This document shows positions 1 to 12,261 of a stretch of 64,000 nucleotides of DNA, piece after piece. The notes under the pieces were generated by a model. It was not told the DNA's origin, ran no database searches, and saw only the letters and a list, made by a program, of their open reading frames with translations. Made by a program: the position numbers and the translations under genes. Location: NCBI RefSeq assembly GCF_003265705.1, contig NW_020312785.1, positions 136,213,376 through 136,277,375 of the forward strand. The letters are read 5' to 3'. The DNA comes from Callorhinus ursinus (Eukaryota; Chordata; Mammalia; Carnivora; Otariidae). How positions within the stretch are numbered: position 1 is the first letter of the stretch; the number at the start of each line of letters is the position of its first letter.

Positions 1-2330
1 ACCAGGTGCCCCTCTGAGAAGTTGTTTTTGATTGTAGTTTTAAATACCAGTTTGTTCCACTGTTTTTCTTGGATTTTCTAAGTGTCTTCTATATCACTTG
101 GTTTATGACTCTTTTTCTTTATCTTGGCTGTTTTCAGTCTCTCCTTATAACATGCTGCTGAATTTGGTTATTAGTATTCTGTTGAGGGTTTCTACATTAG
201 TGTTCATAGGTGATAACTGGTCAGTAGGTTTTCTTCTTGTGTTTTTTGTCTGTTTTTGATACCAGGGTAATGCTGGCCTGATAGAATAAATTAGGAACGA
301 TTTCATCCTCTTCAGCTGTTTTTGGAAAAGTTTGAGGATTGATATTCATTCTTTTAATGTTTTATAGAATTTACCAATGAAGCCATCAAGTCCCAGGCTT
401 TTCCTTGTTGAAAGATTTTTGATTACCGATCCAATCTATTAGTTACAGGTCTGTTCAGATTTTCTATTTCTGTATGATTTAGTATGGTAGGTTTTATATT
501 TATAGGAATTCGTCCCATTTCATCTAGGTTATCCACTTTGTTGGAGTACAGTTACTCATAGCACTGCCTTATAATCCTTTTAATATCTACAGAATTAGTA
601 ACATTTCCATTTTTATTTCTGATTTAGTAATTTGACTTTCTCTTTTCTTAGTCCATCTAGCTAAAGATTTGTCAATTTTGTTGATACTTTCAAAGAACTA
701 CTTTTTGGTTTTATTGATTTCATTATTTTTTTAAAGATTTATTTATTTATTTGTCAGAGAGAGCACACAAGCAGGGGGAACAGCAGGTAGTAGAGGGAGA
801 AGCAGGCTCCCCACTGAGCAATGAGCCAGATGTGGGACTTGATCCCAGGACCCTGGGATCATGACCTGAGCTAAAGGCAGACATTAACTGAGCCACCCAG
901 GTGTCCTAATTTTATTATTTTTTATTCTCTAGTTTACTTATTATGTTATTTATTCTAGTAGTTTTGGGTTTAGTTTGTTCTCTTTCTAGTTCCTTAAATT
1001 TTACAGTTAGGTTGTTAATTTGAGATCTGTTTTTTAATGTATATGTTTATAGGTATACATTTTTCTCTTAGCAATGCTTCGCAGCATCCCATAAGTTTTG
1101 GTGTGTTGTGTTTTTGTTTTCATTCCTCTTTATTTTTTAAATTTCTTGTTATTCCTTCTTCACCCATTGGTTGTTTAAGTGTTTCATTTCCACGAATGTG
1201 TGAATTTTCTAATTTCACTTCTGTTATTGATTTCAAATTTCATCCCATTGTGGTCAGAGAATATACTTTTTATGATCTCTGGCTCTTTAGAATTAATTTG
1301 TAGCCTAATATATGGTCTGTCCTAGAAAATGTTCATGTGCACTTGAGAAGAATGTGTATCCTAATCTTACTGGGTCTAGTTGGTCTATTGAGTGAAGTCC
1401 TCTCTTTCTTTCCTTATGTCTAGTTCTACCAGTTGAGAGTGGGATATTGAAGTCTCCAACTATTATAAAACTATTTCTTAATTTCTGTCAGTTTTTGCTT
1501 CATATATTTTGATGGTCTTTCATTAAGTGTCTAAATGTTGTAATCATTACACTTGGAGTATTGAGTGTTTTATTAATATACATTGTCCTTTTTTGTCTTG
1601 CAGCCTTTTTTGATTTAAAGTTTGTTGTGTCTGTCATTAGTATAGTTACCTGTTCTCTTTTAGTTACTGTTTGCATAGAATATCTTTTTCCATCCTTTAA
1701 CTTTGAATATATTTGTGTCTTTGGATCTAAAGTGAGTGCCTGGTGGAGAGCATATATTTAGACCATGTGTTTTTATCCATTATGCCAGTCTTTATCTTTT
1801 GATTGGAGAGTTTGACGTAAACCATTTACGTTTATTCCTGATAAGAAAGATCTTACTTGTCATTTTGCTATTTATTTTCTATATGCCCAGTAGCTTTTCT
1901 GTCCCTCATTTCCTTTATTACTGTCTTTTGTGTTGAGTTGATTTTTTTTGTAGTGAATTGTTTAAATGCCTTTCTCATTTCCTTTTGGTGTATATTATAT
2001 TGTTGTTTTCTTTGTGGTTACCATGGGGGTTACATTTAGCATTCTAATATTATAAAACTCTTATTTCAATTTATATTAGCTCATCTTCAATAGTATATAA
2101 AAAATCTCCTTACAACTCTCCTACCCCTTTTGGTTGTTGATGTCACAAAATTAAATTTTTATACATTGTGTGTGCAAAAACAAACTAATAATTGTTTTAA
2201 TTGTATTAGTCTCTTAAAGTATGTAGAAAACTAAATTTGGAGTTACAAATCAAAGTTAAAATAATGCTAGCTTTTATACCCTGGTAATTTTTGTTTGGAC
2301 ATTTAAGGTCCTTTGTATTTCCATATGAAT
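1..2330 (-). mobile_element. Old L1 (L1M-type) fragment, antisense
   Basis: T-rich sequence reads as the reverse complement of the L1 ORF2 5' half and the ORF1-ORF2 spacer. Landmarks on the opposite strand include the reverse-transcriptase region near 300-420 and the endonuclease-side text near 1200-1400. It is heavily mutated with no usable frame, is cut by the window edge, and is interrupted by a CAN SINE at 727-907. The subfamily is not assigned. Confidence 0.75.
727..907 (-). mobile_element. CAN SINE (SINEC), minus
   Basis: The element runs from a T-rich tail (ttaaagatttatttattt) through gggagaagcaggctcc and ggaccctgggatcatgacctgag to ctgagccacccaggtgtcc, the reverse complement of the tRNA-derived head. 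It is inserted in the antisense L1; flanking T/A-rich sequence gives only an approximate target duplication. It is moderately diverged. Confidence 0.9.
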
Positions 2331-3054
2331 TTTGCATCGGATTCTCCATTATAACATTGTTTTTTAAGTGGCACAATTTTTTTTTTTATTAATTCAACAG
2401 ATAATTTTGTAGAACACAGTGTGGAACTGGTACTATTTTATATGTTGATTATACAGACTTAAATGAAGTTGATGAGCTGGTAGGGGAAATTATGAGTATC
2501 CTGTTGCTTTTAATAATAGCTTGACAGAATGATAAAGCATACTCAGGACTAAAAGATGATTTTGTGAGTTTTTCCTTTGTTCTGTTTTTTAAAGCAACAT
2601 ATTTAAAATAAACTAGGTTTAAAGTAGAAGCAGCTCCAGTATTTGAAATGAGGAGTTGGTTTGGAGTTCTGGCATTAAAACTCATTTTCTGACTTGTGGC
2701 AAGGTGTTTGACACTTTACTCTCCTTCACTTTTCTTATAAATGAAATGTAAAAAATGTTTTAGCTACAGAGTTGCATTAGATAATTACATTTATGTCAAA
2801 TTTGATCTTTACCAATTGAAAGTAAATATAATAACAGCTCTGACTGCTCTGAAAAGTTTTTTGTAGCCAAATGACATGAAGTTGAAAACATTTTACATTA
2901 AATTGTCTACCAGTTCCTCATCTGGTGTGTTTATTTTTAAACTGCTTAACAGTCTTTAAAAGTTTTTAAATACTCTGTTTTCAAAGCACCATTTCCAGAC
3001 ATTTTTGAATATGCTAATTTGTGTTCTATAGTTTCTAACCTTTTTTTGTCAGGA
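2331..3054. other. Intron, no recognised feature
   Basis: AT-rich STT3B intronic sequence between the antisense L1 and a MIR. I see no gene, no clear repeat family and no RNA gene. Confidence 0.5.
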
Positions 3055-3270
3055 TCAAGTGCTTAAGAGTAGAGTCTTTGGAGCCAAACTGCCCTGGTCT
3101 GGTTTCCTGTTTCCTGGATTTCAGTTCTTATCACTAGGAGTTATTTAAACCACCCCCATGTCTATTAAATCAACTATAAAATGGAAGTAATAATAGTACC
3201 TACCTTATATGGTTTAAATAAGTTAATGTGTAGAACATTATAGGAACACAGGAATTGAGTACATGTTTGT
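3055..3270 (+). repeat. MIR (ancient mammalian SINE)
   Basis: It matches the MIR body: gtgcttaagagtagagtctttgg then gagccaaactgcc..tggt, a central region, and aaatggaagtaataatagtacctacc. It is heavily diverged, as expected for an element that predates placental radiation. Confidence 0.7.
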
Positions 3271-4479
3271 TTTTACCTCTGTGTTACCACTCACCAACAG
3301 CAGAGCTGATGCAGGTAAAATAGTACTGAGAACAGTACATATCGTTGCGTCCTACAGAATTTTTCTTTTAAGGTTTTTTTCCCCTGTCTTTGTAATCAGT
3401 CCTCTCCTTAACCCATATTTCTTGCAACTGCAGATCTGATTTCTGTCTTCATATTTTTGGGAGTTTGTTTTCCATAATGCCATGTTGTAGAAACATACAG
3501 TGAGGGGTGACCCCTTTATGTATGACTTACTTCACTTAACAAAAGACTTTTGAGAGTTATCCATGTTGTTGATGTTTTAGTAGTTTGTTACTTTTTATTG
3601 CTGAGTAGTATGGGGGTACTATATGGATATACTATTGCTTATTTTGTTTCCCAATTTTTGGCATTTATGAATAAACTAGCTATAAATATTTGCATACAGT
3701 TCTGCATATGGGCATATATTAGTATTCCTTTTGGACAGATGCCTAGGTCTGTGGGGTTGCTGGTTTGTAATATAAGTACATGTTTAATTTTATAAATAGC
3801 TATTTCCCTCCACCAAAGTATGAGGCATTGCATTTACTCTGCTTTTACCAACATGTGATATGTTCAGATTTTTAAATTTCAGCCATTCTAGTAGGTGTGT
3901 AGTGGTATCTCATGGTTTTAATTTGGTTTTCTCCAGTGAGTAACAGTTGAGCATGTTTTCATGTGCTTATTTTCCATTCTGATTCTTCTTTGGTGAAATG
4001 TCTGTTCATACCTTTTGCCTATGTTTTGGTTGGGTTGTTTTCTTATTATTGAGCTGTAAGAGTTCTTTATATATTTTGGAAACAAGTTCTCTATCAGATG
4101 TATGTTTTGTAAACATTTGCTCCCGGTTTGTAGCTTGTCCTTTTATTTTTTTAACAATATCTTTCTAAGAGCAGAAATTAAATTTTTTTTCTTGCCTCAT
4201 TATATACTGGTTGGAACCTCTAACACAGTGTTCAGTAGAAACATTGAGAATTTTTTTATCCTTTCCTTCCTGATTTTAAAGGGAAAGCATTCAAGCTTTC
4301 ACCATTAAGTATGATGTTAGTTGTTTTTTATAGATGTCCTTTATCATAACTGAAGGAAGCTTTCTAATTTTCAGTTTGAGAATTTTTATCACAAATGGGT
4401 GTTAGATTTTGTCAATAGCTTTTTTATGTCTATTGAGATAATCATATGGTTTTGTCCTTAATTACATTAATTCAAAGTT

Positions 4480-4614
4480 TCTCTACTTTAATACTATTGA
4501 CATTTGGGGACAGGCAGTTATTTCTTGTGTTGTGGAGTGTTTAGCGCATCCCTTACCTCCACACACAAGATGCCAGGAGTACTTTCTCCCTATTCCTCAC
4601 TCGGGAACCACTGC
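4480..4614 (+). repeat. MER5A-like hAT-Charlie fragment
   Basis: The stretch tgacatttgggg.. , ttgtggagtgtttagc.gcatccc, and gatgccaggagtac, ending cgggaaccactgc, resembles the MER5A non-autonomous DNA transposon. It is embedded in antisense L1 sequence. Orientation is uncertain. Confidence 0.5.
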
Positions 4615-4828
4615 ATTTTTCTTTTTTTTTTCAGATGTTAAAACAACCTTGAATTCATGGAATCAGTTCCACTTGTTCATGACACATAATCCTTTTTTTT
4701 ATATTGTTGGTTTTGTATTTATATTTTGTTAAGAATTTTTTCATCTGTATCCATGAGGGATATTAACATGTAGTTTTTCTTTTCTTGTGATATCTTTGTC
4801 TGGCTTTGGTTTTTGGTTTGTTTTTTTT

Positions 4829-5041
4829 GTTTTTTTAAGATTTTATTTCTTGAGAGAGCGTGCACGCACGCGTGCGAGTGAGCACAAGCGGGGGAGGGGC
4901 AAGAGGAGAGGGAGAAGCAGACTCCCTGCTGAGCAGGGAGCCTGGTGTGGGGTTCAGTCCCAGGGGCTTGATCCCAGGACCCCAGGATCATGACCAGAGC
5001 CCAAGGCAGATGCTTAACTGACTGAGCTACCCAGGCGCCCC
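4829..5041 (-). mobile_element. CAN SINE (SINEC), minus
   Basis: From a T-rich tail (ttttttaagattttatt) to ctgagctacccaggcgcccc. A target duplication tctggctttg is present on the left (about 4799-4808) and right (about 5044-5053). The tail-proximal part carries an unusual CpG-rich run (gcacgcacgcgtgcg) expanded from the usual gagagag tract. Confidence 0.9.
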
Positions 5042-5603
5042 TATCTGGCTTTGATATCAGAGTTAATACTGGGCTCTTAAAATAATGAGGGAAGTGTTTC
5101 CTTCTCCTCTCTTTTCTGAAAGAATCTTTGTAGGATTGGTATTATGTCTTCCTTAACTGTTGATACTTTTTACCAGTGAAGCAAGCTGAACCTGGGAAGA
5201 TTTTTAATTACTAATTCAATTTTTATTGACATAGTTCTGTTCTGATTTTGTTTCTTTATGGATAATTTGGTAAAGTATTTCTTTTTTGAAGTTTTTCTTT
5301 TCATGTATATGATATTTGTTGGCACAAATTATTCATCATACTCCTTTATAATTCTTTGAATTTCTGTACAGTCTAGTGATGTTACCTCTCATTCCTAGTA
5401 TTGGTCATTTGTATCTTCTTTCTTGGTCAGTCTAAAGTTTATTCAACTTTTGGTTTCATTTATTTTTCTCTGTATTTGGTTTCTATTTCATTGAATTCTT
5501 GACTTTTATTATTCTATTTTGTATTTGGTTTGCTCCTTTATAGCTTCTTGAGGTTGAAGCCTAAGTTATTTTAGCTATTTCTGTTTTTCTAATAGGAAAT
5601 TTA

Positions 5604-5905
5604 TTTTTTTTTTATTCTTAAAGATTTTATTTATTTAACAGAGAGACACAGCGAGAGAGGAAACACAAACAGGAGGAGAGGGAGAGGAAATATAAGTATA
5701 TTTTGATTTTTTGGTAATAGATTGTAGCAGGAATGGGCCTAATCAGTCACACAGCGAGAGAGGAAACACAAACAGGAGGAGTGGGAGAGGGAGAAGCAGG
5801 CTTCCCGCTGATCAGGGAGCCCGATGCGGGGCTCGATCCCAGGACCCTGGGACCATGACCTGAGCCGAAGGCAGACGCTTAACGACTGAGCCACCCAGGC
5901 GCCCC
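5604..5905 (-). mobile_element. CAN SINE, minus, with internal duplication and foreign 61-bp filler
   Basis: This SINE is flanked by a 15-bp near-perfect target duplication (5589-5603 and 5906-5920, ctaata-g/t-gaaattta). The body is about 100 bp too long. A 42-bp block (5646-5687) recurs at 5749-5790, and between the copies lies a 61-bp stretch (5691-5751) that is not SINE. That stretch is identical to 6699-6759 downstream. The head ends ctgagccacccaggcgcc. Confidence 0.9.
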
Positions 5906-6170
5906 CTAATATGAAATTTAAATTATACTTTCATCATTGCTTTAGCTGTATTCTGTATATTTCAGTATGTTGTGTTCTCATTGTCATGTAGTTAAAATAT
6001 TTTTCTAATTCTTGATTTCTTCTTTGACCCATGGGTTCTTTAGAAGCGTGTTGTTTAGTTTCCTAATATTTGGAATTTCCCAGCCTTTTTTTTCTCTTGA
6101 TTTCTAGTTCCATTGTTGAAGATTTCTAATTCAAGAGTTTTAATATTAACGTGTCAAACACTGAGTTCAA

Positions 6171-7653
6171 AAACCACCTGTCCAAACCTACCCTCTCTTG
6201 GTCTTCCTCTTCCCCACTGATGGGTAGTACCTCAAGGCAGGAAACTAGGAGTTCTCAACTTCTTTTTCTCTACTACTAATTCTAGTAGTTCACCAAAAAA
6301 ATGTTGATTTGGCCCTTAAACATAGCCTCTCCTTTATGTCTACATTCCTACCACTGTAAATTTGGACCTCAACACTCACTTAGTCATATACCATCCTCCT
6401 GACTTGTATTTCTGTTACCAACAGGATCTATAAGGACCTTATGCCACTCAGTGTCTATACTCACCCATGTGGTTTCTGTCATATTGTGCTTTGACTGTAG
6501 TTCTTGCTTTTGTGTCTTACCTCTCCATTTGGGGCATGACTGAGTTATAATTTGTGTGTCCAACATAGCCTTGCAGAGTTTTGTGTGTATTAGTAAATAC
6601 AGCAGAATATGTTTGATTCCTTTTCTCATTCTCTCTCAGCCTATACAGTTGGTTTTGGGGTTTGAGGAAATTTCAGGGTATGAACTATATTTAATGGTTA
6701 TAAGTATATTTTGATTTTTTGGTAATAGATTGTAGCAGGAATGGGCCTAATCAGTCACAGTAGATTACATAAGGGGAGTTTTAGAAAAAGAAGTATTAAC
6801 CATGATAGAAGAGTAATACAGAAGGAAGCCCTATATGATATGCTAAGGCTAAGGGAAAGTACTCAAGGAAGGACAAACTTAGGATTCAGATTTCATTAGG
6901 GTGTGGTTCAGCCCACCAACCCCAGAGAAGTTCGATGGTTAGGCCAGCCTAGAGCTTCTTTGGAGCTGCCCGACAGGCGATTGACTACCCTCTGGAGTGT
7001 AGGCATTCAGGAGTAGGGAGTTGGTAACCTGTAGCACAGTGTGCAGTGGGAGTCTGGGTACTGGCACGGGCAGGAAGCTTTTAGACTGTGTATGGGGCTT
7101 TTGGTTACCATGTCAAGAGGACTGCAGAAAAGTTATTACTAGACCAAGGGTGCAAAGTCACAGAAGGACTGTGTTCTGCCCTGTGGCTGGAGTCAGCACC
7201 ACCAGATGTTCTCACACCCATACCACCAATGCCAGCCTACACCAGAAATGATTGGAGAGCCTCTACTGCAGTGTTCCTTCAGCACCCTCTACCGAGAAAA
7301 CTTAACATCATACTTACTTTAAAGGAGAACTACTTAGAAAGTATTCTGTTGTTTATCATAGAACATATATTGAAGGGTGCATTTGGAGCTAAGAGGCAAT
7401 AAAATGATAACTGACACACAAATGTAAAGCACTGAATGGTCATTTGCAAGCTTTCTCTGCCAGCATTTATCTTCTCTACCTCCAGTGCACTGGATAGCCT
7501 TTTTTCTCTGTCACTAGGTAGAATCATTTTTTTTCTTCTTTATTCTGTTGATCTACCTGCCATAGCCTTTGTGCCCCTGTTCTTGGGTTTCCTTTTTGTT
7601 TCTGGAACATCTTGTCCTCTGAGAACACTATTTCTTCTAGTCTCTCCATTTAG
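6171..7653. other. Intron, largely unassigned
   Basis: No exon or clear repeat is recognised. It holds the presumed source copy (6699-6759) of the filler found in the SINE at 5604-5905. The stretch around 6900-7330 is less AT-rich and may belong to an old repeat that I cannot name. Short open frames here have no family match. Confidence 0.4.
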
Positions 7654-7668
7654 AATTAGGCCTTTCTG

Positions 7669-7834
7669 GGGCACCTGGGTGGCTCAGGTCATGATCCAAG
7701 GTCCTGGGGTCAAGCCCTGCGTCCTCGGGCTCCTTGCTCTGCAGAGAGCCTGCTTCTCCCTCTCCCTCTGCCCCGCCCCCCCTTCCCCCCTCATGTTCTT
7801 TCCTTCTCAAATAAATAAAATCTTAAAAAAAAAT
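7669..7834 (+). mobile_element. CAN SINE (SINEC), plus
   Basis: It begins gggcacctgggtggctcag and ends aaataaataaaatcttaaaaa. A perfect 15-bp target duplication, aattaggcctttctg, is at 7654-7668 and 7835-7849. It is slightly shortened after the head (the gttaagcgtctgcc segment is missing) and has a C-rich run in the body. Confidence 0.95.
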
Positions 7835-7849
7835 AATTAGGCCTTTCTG

Positions 7850-9142
7850 AACATTCTTTTCTTTCTCATTTCCCTGGTAGCTGCTTTCCTTTCTAAAAAT
7901 CATCTTTGGTCTCTCTAATTTATTTTTTGGTCTCTGTGATTTTGGCATTAGCACTTGGTTCCAACTCACTTCTCCACTCTGTAGAGATTGGATATTATAG
8001 GAATAATTTCTAATCAGTCCTGGTAGGTTTTTTTCACTTTTAAAATGTCCGTATTTTAATATATTGACACGTTTTAACATAGATCAAGCTGGTTTCAGTG
8101 GGGGAAGGGGGGGTGTCTTTTGTCACACACATATACTATGATGTTGAATTCAAAGCAGTCTTTCATTAGTCTAATAGAAGTCAGCCTGCTAATATCTTTA
8201 AGTGCTGTAAACTAGGAGTGTTTTCTCTTTCCTTCCTCTCTCCCCCTTTTCATTCCTCTGTGTGTGTGTGTGTGTGTGTGTGCGCATGTGTGTGCATGTG
8301 TTTGCTTTACAGTTCCCCCAAAGATTACATGTCACCTGTAGTTTGTTTTAATGTACTAGTAGAGACTCATTTTAAAAGTAAATTCCTTGAGATCAAGTAT
8401 ATATATAGTTCTTAAATAAAGATGACATTTTGCTCTTGGCATAAATAAGTATTTAGAACTTGTGTTTTTTGAAATTTAAAATTCAGTTTTCTGAACCAAA
8501 CCATTATTTTCGGAGGAACATATAAACTTATCTGGGAATTATTTCTTTGGTTAGTTTTTTTTTTTAGACGGTAGAGATTTGTCATTTTTTGAACCTTTCA
8601 TTGGTTGCAGGTTCTCTTTCTGGTTCAGAGTAATTGAGAATTTTACTGACATATCCTAGAAATTATTGTAGGACTCAGTTTCTTGAGGATATAGATTATT
8701 TATTGATCATTGTTATTGGTTATGGTATATGAAAATTCCTAGATGATAGGTTTTCAAAAATGGATGCTTATAATTAGAATTATATAGAAAATCAACCATA
8801 TGTAAAAATGTAGATTTGCTGAACAAATTTATTTAGTTAAAATCTCAATTTGTTGATATTAATCATTTTAAAATAGAAAATAAAGCAAATAGAAAAATAT
8901 AGTTTTCCTTCTTCTAAGATGATTCTTTTTACTGAAAACTGCATAACAGAAAAATCAGGGCTATTCATAAAATGTCTGTTGCCTGTTCTAAATGCATATA
9001 TTAAGTGGATCTGAATATCTGAATAACCACTGTACTTTTTTGAAATATATAACTTTGGCTTTTTGTAGTACAAGTGTACTAAATATTTAACTTTGTTTGA
9101 ATAGCAGGAACATTTGTAAACATTTGCTTGTTTGTGTTTTAG
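7850..9142. other. Intron, no recognised repeat except a TG run
   Basis: AT-rich intron up to the exon 4 acceptor. A (TG)n microsatellite at about 8259-8300 grades into tgcgcatgtgtgtgcatgtg. I see no other feature. Confidence 0.5.
8259..8301. repeat. (TG)n microsatellite
   Basis: About eleven uninterrupted TG units, then imperfect TG/CATG repeats. It is probably polymorphic. Confidence 0.9.
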
Positions 9143-9208
9143 GTAAAATCTGTAAAAACTGGGTCAGTTTTTTGGACAGTGTGCTGCTGCTTATCGTATT
9201 TCTATATG
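9143..9208 (+). CDS. STT3B: STT3B coding exon (exon 4 by human numbering)
   Basis: This 66-bp exon encodes 22 residues, VKSVKTGSVFW through LSYFYM, corresponding to about residues 238-259 of the human protein. It lies in the multi-spanning membrane region and includes the CCCLSYFYM stretch typical of STT3. It is bounded by a tttag acceptor and a gtaaga donor and begins and ends in phase 0. It is too short to stand out as an open frame; I found it by matching the family. One residue, V in FWTVCCC, appears to differ from M in human, by memory. The upstream intron is longer than 9142 bp. Confidence 0.95.
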
Positions 9209-10167
9209 GTAAGAATTCATATTTGAAACTATATGAGGTCTAGTAAGTATTTGGAAATTAGACCAGTTCCTCTTCTTCATCATTTTCTTCTCATCTGGAC
9301 TAGTTCTTCACTTCCTTTCTCCTGAAATTTTTAGGATCCTAATTTTAATCTATTCCCATTCGTTACTGCCATCCTCTTCTCTGCCCCCATCCTTGGGGTG
9401 TGTGGGAGGGCTAATACTCAAGCCCTCAGATACAATATTTGCAGGAAGTGAAACAAAAATTTTCCTTTTCACATGTGTAATTTATCTAAATTATGTTCCT
9501 ATCCTCTAGGAAAACTTACCTACATACTTTTTTCAATAGATAAGATTGGGGCTCAGAATTACCTCTTCATTTTCCTGCCTTTTTTCCCCACAGCACAGCC
9601 TATATAGTAGTCTTGTGCTGAAAATTAGTGATAATTTTAGGTAGCTTTTTTTCTGTTTTTAAACAACTATCATGGAATTTATGCATCCAAATTACCCATG
9701 CCCCCTTTAAAATGGTTGAAGCCTGAGACACATTCTGTGCAGCTATACCCAAGTACTAGCAAACTCATTGTCTTCGAAGCTTACATTTAAATTTTGAAGA
9801 TAATTTGAAGTCCTTCAGTTAGGACTTGTGCTCAATCAGAGTAACATTGTTTTTGGTGCAAAATAGCATGTGACTGAAGCACTAAACTGATATTCTTATA
9901 TGCATTGCACACTGAGGACAGGTAGTTCATTACAAGTGGTCCTGAGATATTTTAGACAAGGGTAGCATTGTTACAATATATATGTGAACATCTAGTCTCC
10001 TGATATGACTGTTGGTAAAATGGTTCTTCTAAGCTTTTAATTATTAGAGTACACCTAAAACTTTGATCCTGACAAGAGCTTATTGTCTATTAAATGTACT
10101 CAAAAAGGTAATGCTACTGGTTGAGAATAAACCTTATCTTTAGAATTTTTGTGAATTTAGACCAGAA

Positions 10168-10290
10168 TAGGGATGGCTGGCTGACTCAGTTGGTAGAGCA
10201 TGCGACTCTTGATCTCAGTGTCGTGAGTTCAAGCCCCACTTTGGGCATATAGCTTACTTAAAAAATAAAATAAAGGATTACATAAAAAAA
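10168..10290 (+). mobile_element. Short tRNA-like CAN SINE (older type), plus
   Basis: It starts gggatggctggctgactcagttggtagagcatgcgactc and contains ttcaagccccactttgggca, then agcttacttaaaaaa. It thus resembles a tRNA-Lys relative with A- and B-box-like blocks but lacks the CT-rich body of younger copies. An 11-bp target duplication, ttagaccagaa, is at 10157-10167 and 10291-10301. Confidence 0.9.
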
Positions 10291-10905
10291 TTAGACCAGA
10301 ACATACTCATTTATTCTGATTAAATAGGCTATTCTAATTTTATGATACATGCTAAACATTAAAATGGAATCTTGATTTGTAATCCATTAGTAGGCAATAA
10401 TTTATACTCAAGGTAGCACTTTTGAGTATCTCAAAGCATATCCAGATTATCTGAGTGTTCCTTGTATTTCACTTGTTGGCTGATGCTAACATGTTCTTAT
10501 TCTTAGTCAAGCTTCTTGCAATGTACTTATCAAAAATGGGGGAAGTAAAACCCTTTTTTTCTTTTAAAAATTTATGATCTATATCCCAACTATCCTTACC
10601 TTCATGAAAGACTTTTTACTACTGATTCACAAATTAGTGTTCCTAGAAGTGTTCTTAGTTTAATTTGACCATTTCTCCAGTGATCATAGAAAAGCATGTT
10701 GGATTTATGGGATTGTATTATTTTAATAATCAGTAAAAATAAGTAAAAATAGCTTTTTTGTAGGTTATATAAATCAATTTTAAGCATATTTCACAATTGC
10801 TAAGAATCCTAGGGTTTGTCTATTCATTGTATGTTTAGATTGTCATGACAAATAAAACTTACCAAACATCTTAAATTATTTAACTTTGTATTTCTTAACT
10901 CCTAG

Positions 10906-11005
10906 GTCTCTGCTTGGGGTGGCTATGTGTTTATTATCAACCTTATTCCACTGCATGTATTCGTGTTATTACTGATGCAGAGATACAGCAAGAGAGTCTA
11001 TATAG
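10906..11005 (+). CDS. STT3B: STT3B coding exon (exon 5)
   Basis: This 100-bp exon encodes [19 protein letters not shown]...RYSKRVYI, about residues 260-293. [16 protein letters not shown] is a highly conserved hydrophobic segment of STT3 that continues the membrane domain. The acceptor is cctag and the donor gtaagt. The exon ends after the first base of a codon, and the next exon supplies the remaining two bases to make Ala. Nothing is broken. It is followed by the largest intron in the window, 14.5 kb. Confidence 0.97.
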
Positions 11006-11429
11006 GTAAGTGATTTGACTTTTGAAATTTCAGCTTGTAAGAGATGTTTCATATACATTCTTTTCATTGAACAGCTATTTTGTTTGGCCATATTACCCAT
11101 AAGAAGGTAAAAATAATTTCGTATTTTTTTTTGCTTTTTTTGTATTAATAAGGTGGGTCAGGCATTTTTACCCGAGTGCATTGTTACCAACTTTTCCTTG
11201 ATGAGCTTTTCTTTTGTTTTTGTAGAAATTAGTCTACACATACTAGATTTAATATTTGTCAGCCTAGCCTTTTTTTTATTATTATTATTTCTTATTTGGG
11301 GGAGTGGACATTTTATCGTGAAAGTCAGTCATATATATGTATTGTTCAGATTCGGCTTAGTCACTATGAGATTGAACATCCTCAAAGTAAACAGTTTTAT
11401 AAACTTTTGAAAGCCCTCTCTGTATAATA

Positions 11430-12000
11430 TATGGCAATCTTGGTCCATTTGGGCTGCTAAAACAAAATACTACAGGCTAGGTGGCATATAAACAACAGAA
11501 ATTTCTGGTGGCGCCTGGGTGGCTCAGTCATTAAGCGTCTGCCTTCGGCTCAAGTCATGGGATCAAGCCCCACATCGAGCTACCTGCTCCACGGAAGCTT
11601 GCTTTTCCCTCTCCCACTCCCCCTGCTTGTGTTCCCTCTCTCGCTGTGTGTCTCTCTGTTAAATAAACAAAATCTTTAAAAAAAAAAAAAAATTTCTCAC
11701 AGTTCTGGAGGTTGCTGGAAAGTCCCAAGATTAAGGTACCAGAATTGTCACATTCTAGTGATGGCTCCTTTCCTGGTTCGTAGCTCATCCCTTTTTGCTT
11801 TGTCCTTACATGATAGAAGGGATGAACTAGTTCTCTGGACCTCTTTTAAAAGGATACTATTCCCTGGAGCCCCACAGTACCTTATTACCTCCCAAAGGCT
11901 ACCTCCTAATACCATCACCTTGGGCATTAGGTTTTAAACTTAAGAATTTGGGGGGTTGGGGGGATGACACACTCATTCAGACAATAGCATAGATAGACTG
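11430..12000 (+). repeat. High-copy ancient mammalian repeat (family not named)
   Basis: The text ccatttgggctgctaaaac, then cacagttctggaggttgctgg, and ctcctaataccatcacc is familiar from a very common mammalian interspersed repeat that I cannot assign with certainty. It is split by the CAN SINE at about 11512-11690. Confidence 0.5.
11512..11690 (+). mobile_element. CAN SINE (SINEC), plus
   Basis: tggcgcctgggtggctcagtc is followed by a CT-rich body with ctcccactccccctgcttg and tgtgtctctctgttaaataa, ending in a run of A. The short flanking duplication aaatttct lies on both sides. It sits inside an older repeat. Confidence 0.9.
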
Positions 12001-12261
12001 AACCTTTTTTCTATGAAATCTTTATTTTTCTCTCTAGGTTTTAAAACATGTCTTTTGAATAAGATGCTTAATGATAGATGTCTCAAATCTTAGAGCTCAT
12101 TTTCTGTGACAGAACTTTTATGTGTTGAATTAATCAGAAGTTGTGGTCTGAACCCAGTGTCTTAGTAAAATAATACAATTCCATTATGGTAATGTTGTTG
12201 GTAAGCAGTAACACTTATATGTAAATATATATAAAGCTTATTAATTAAAGGAAAAAAAAAC

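Larger units (their letters stand above)
3360..6170 (-). mobile_element. Old L1 (L1M-type), antisense, multiply interrupted
   Basis: It reads as the reverse complement of L1 3'UTR and ORF2. Typical antisense landmarks are the 'attgctgagtagtat' region near 3597, 'ttgagctgtaagagttctttatatattttgg' near 4050, and the RT region near 5130-5220. It is broken up by a MER5A-like scrap (4480-4614) and CAN SINEs at 4829-5041 and 5604-5905. No intact ORF remains. Confidence 0.7.

Noticed and set aside
7021..7402. Overlapping open frames of 76 and 104 codons
   Set aside because: No family similarity and no conserved motif; the region may be an old repeat.
10168..10290. tRNA-like sequence with A- and B-box-like blocks
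   Set aside because: It has a target duplication and A-rich tail, so it is a tRNA-derived SINE, not a tRNA gene.
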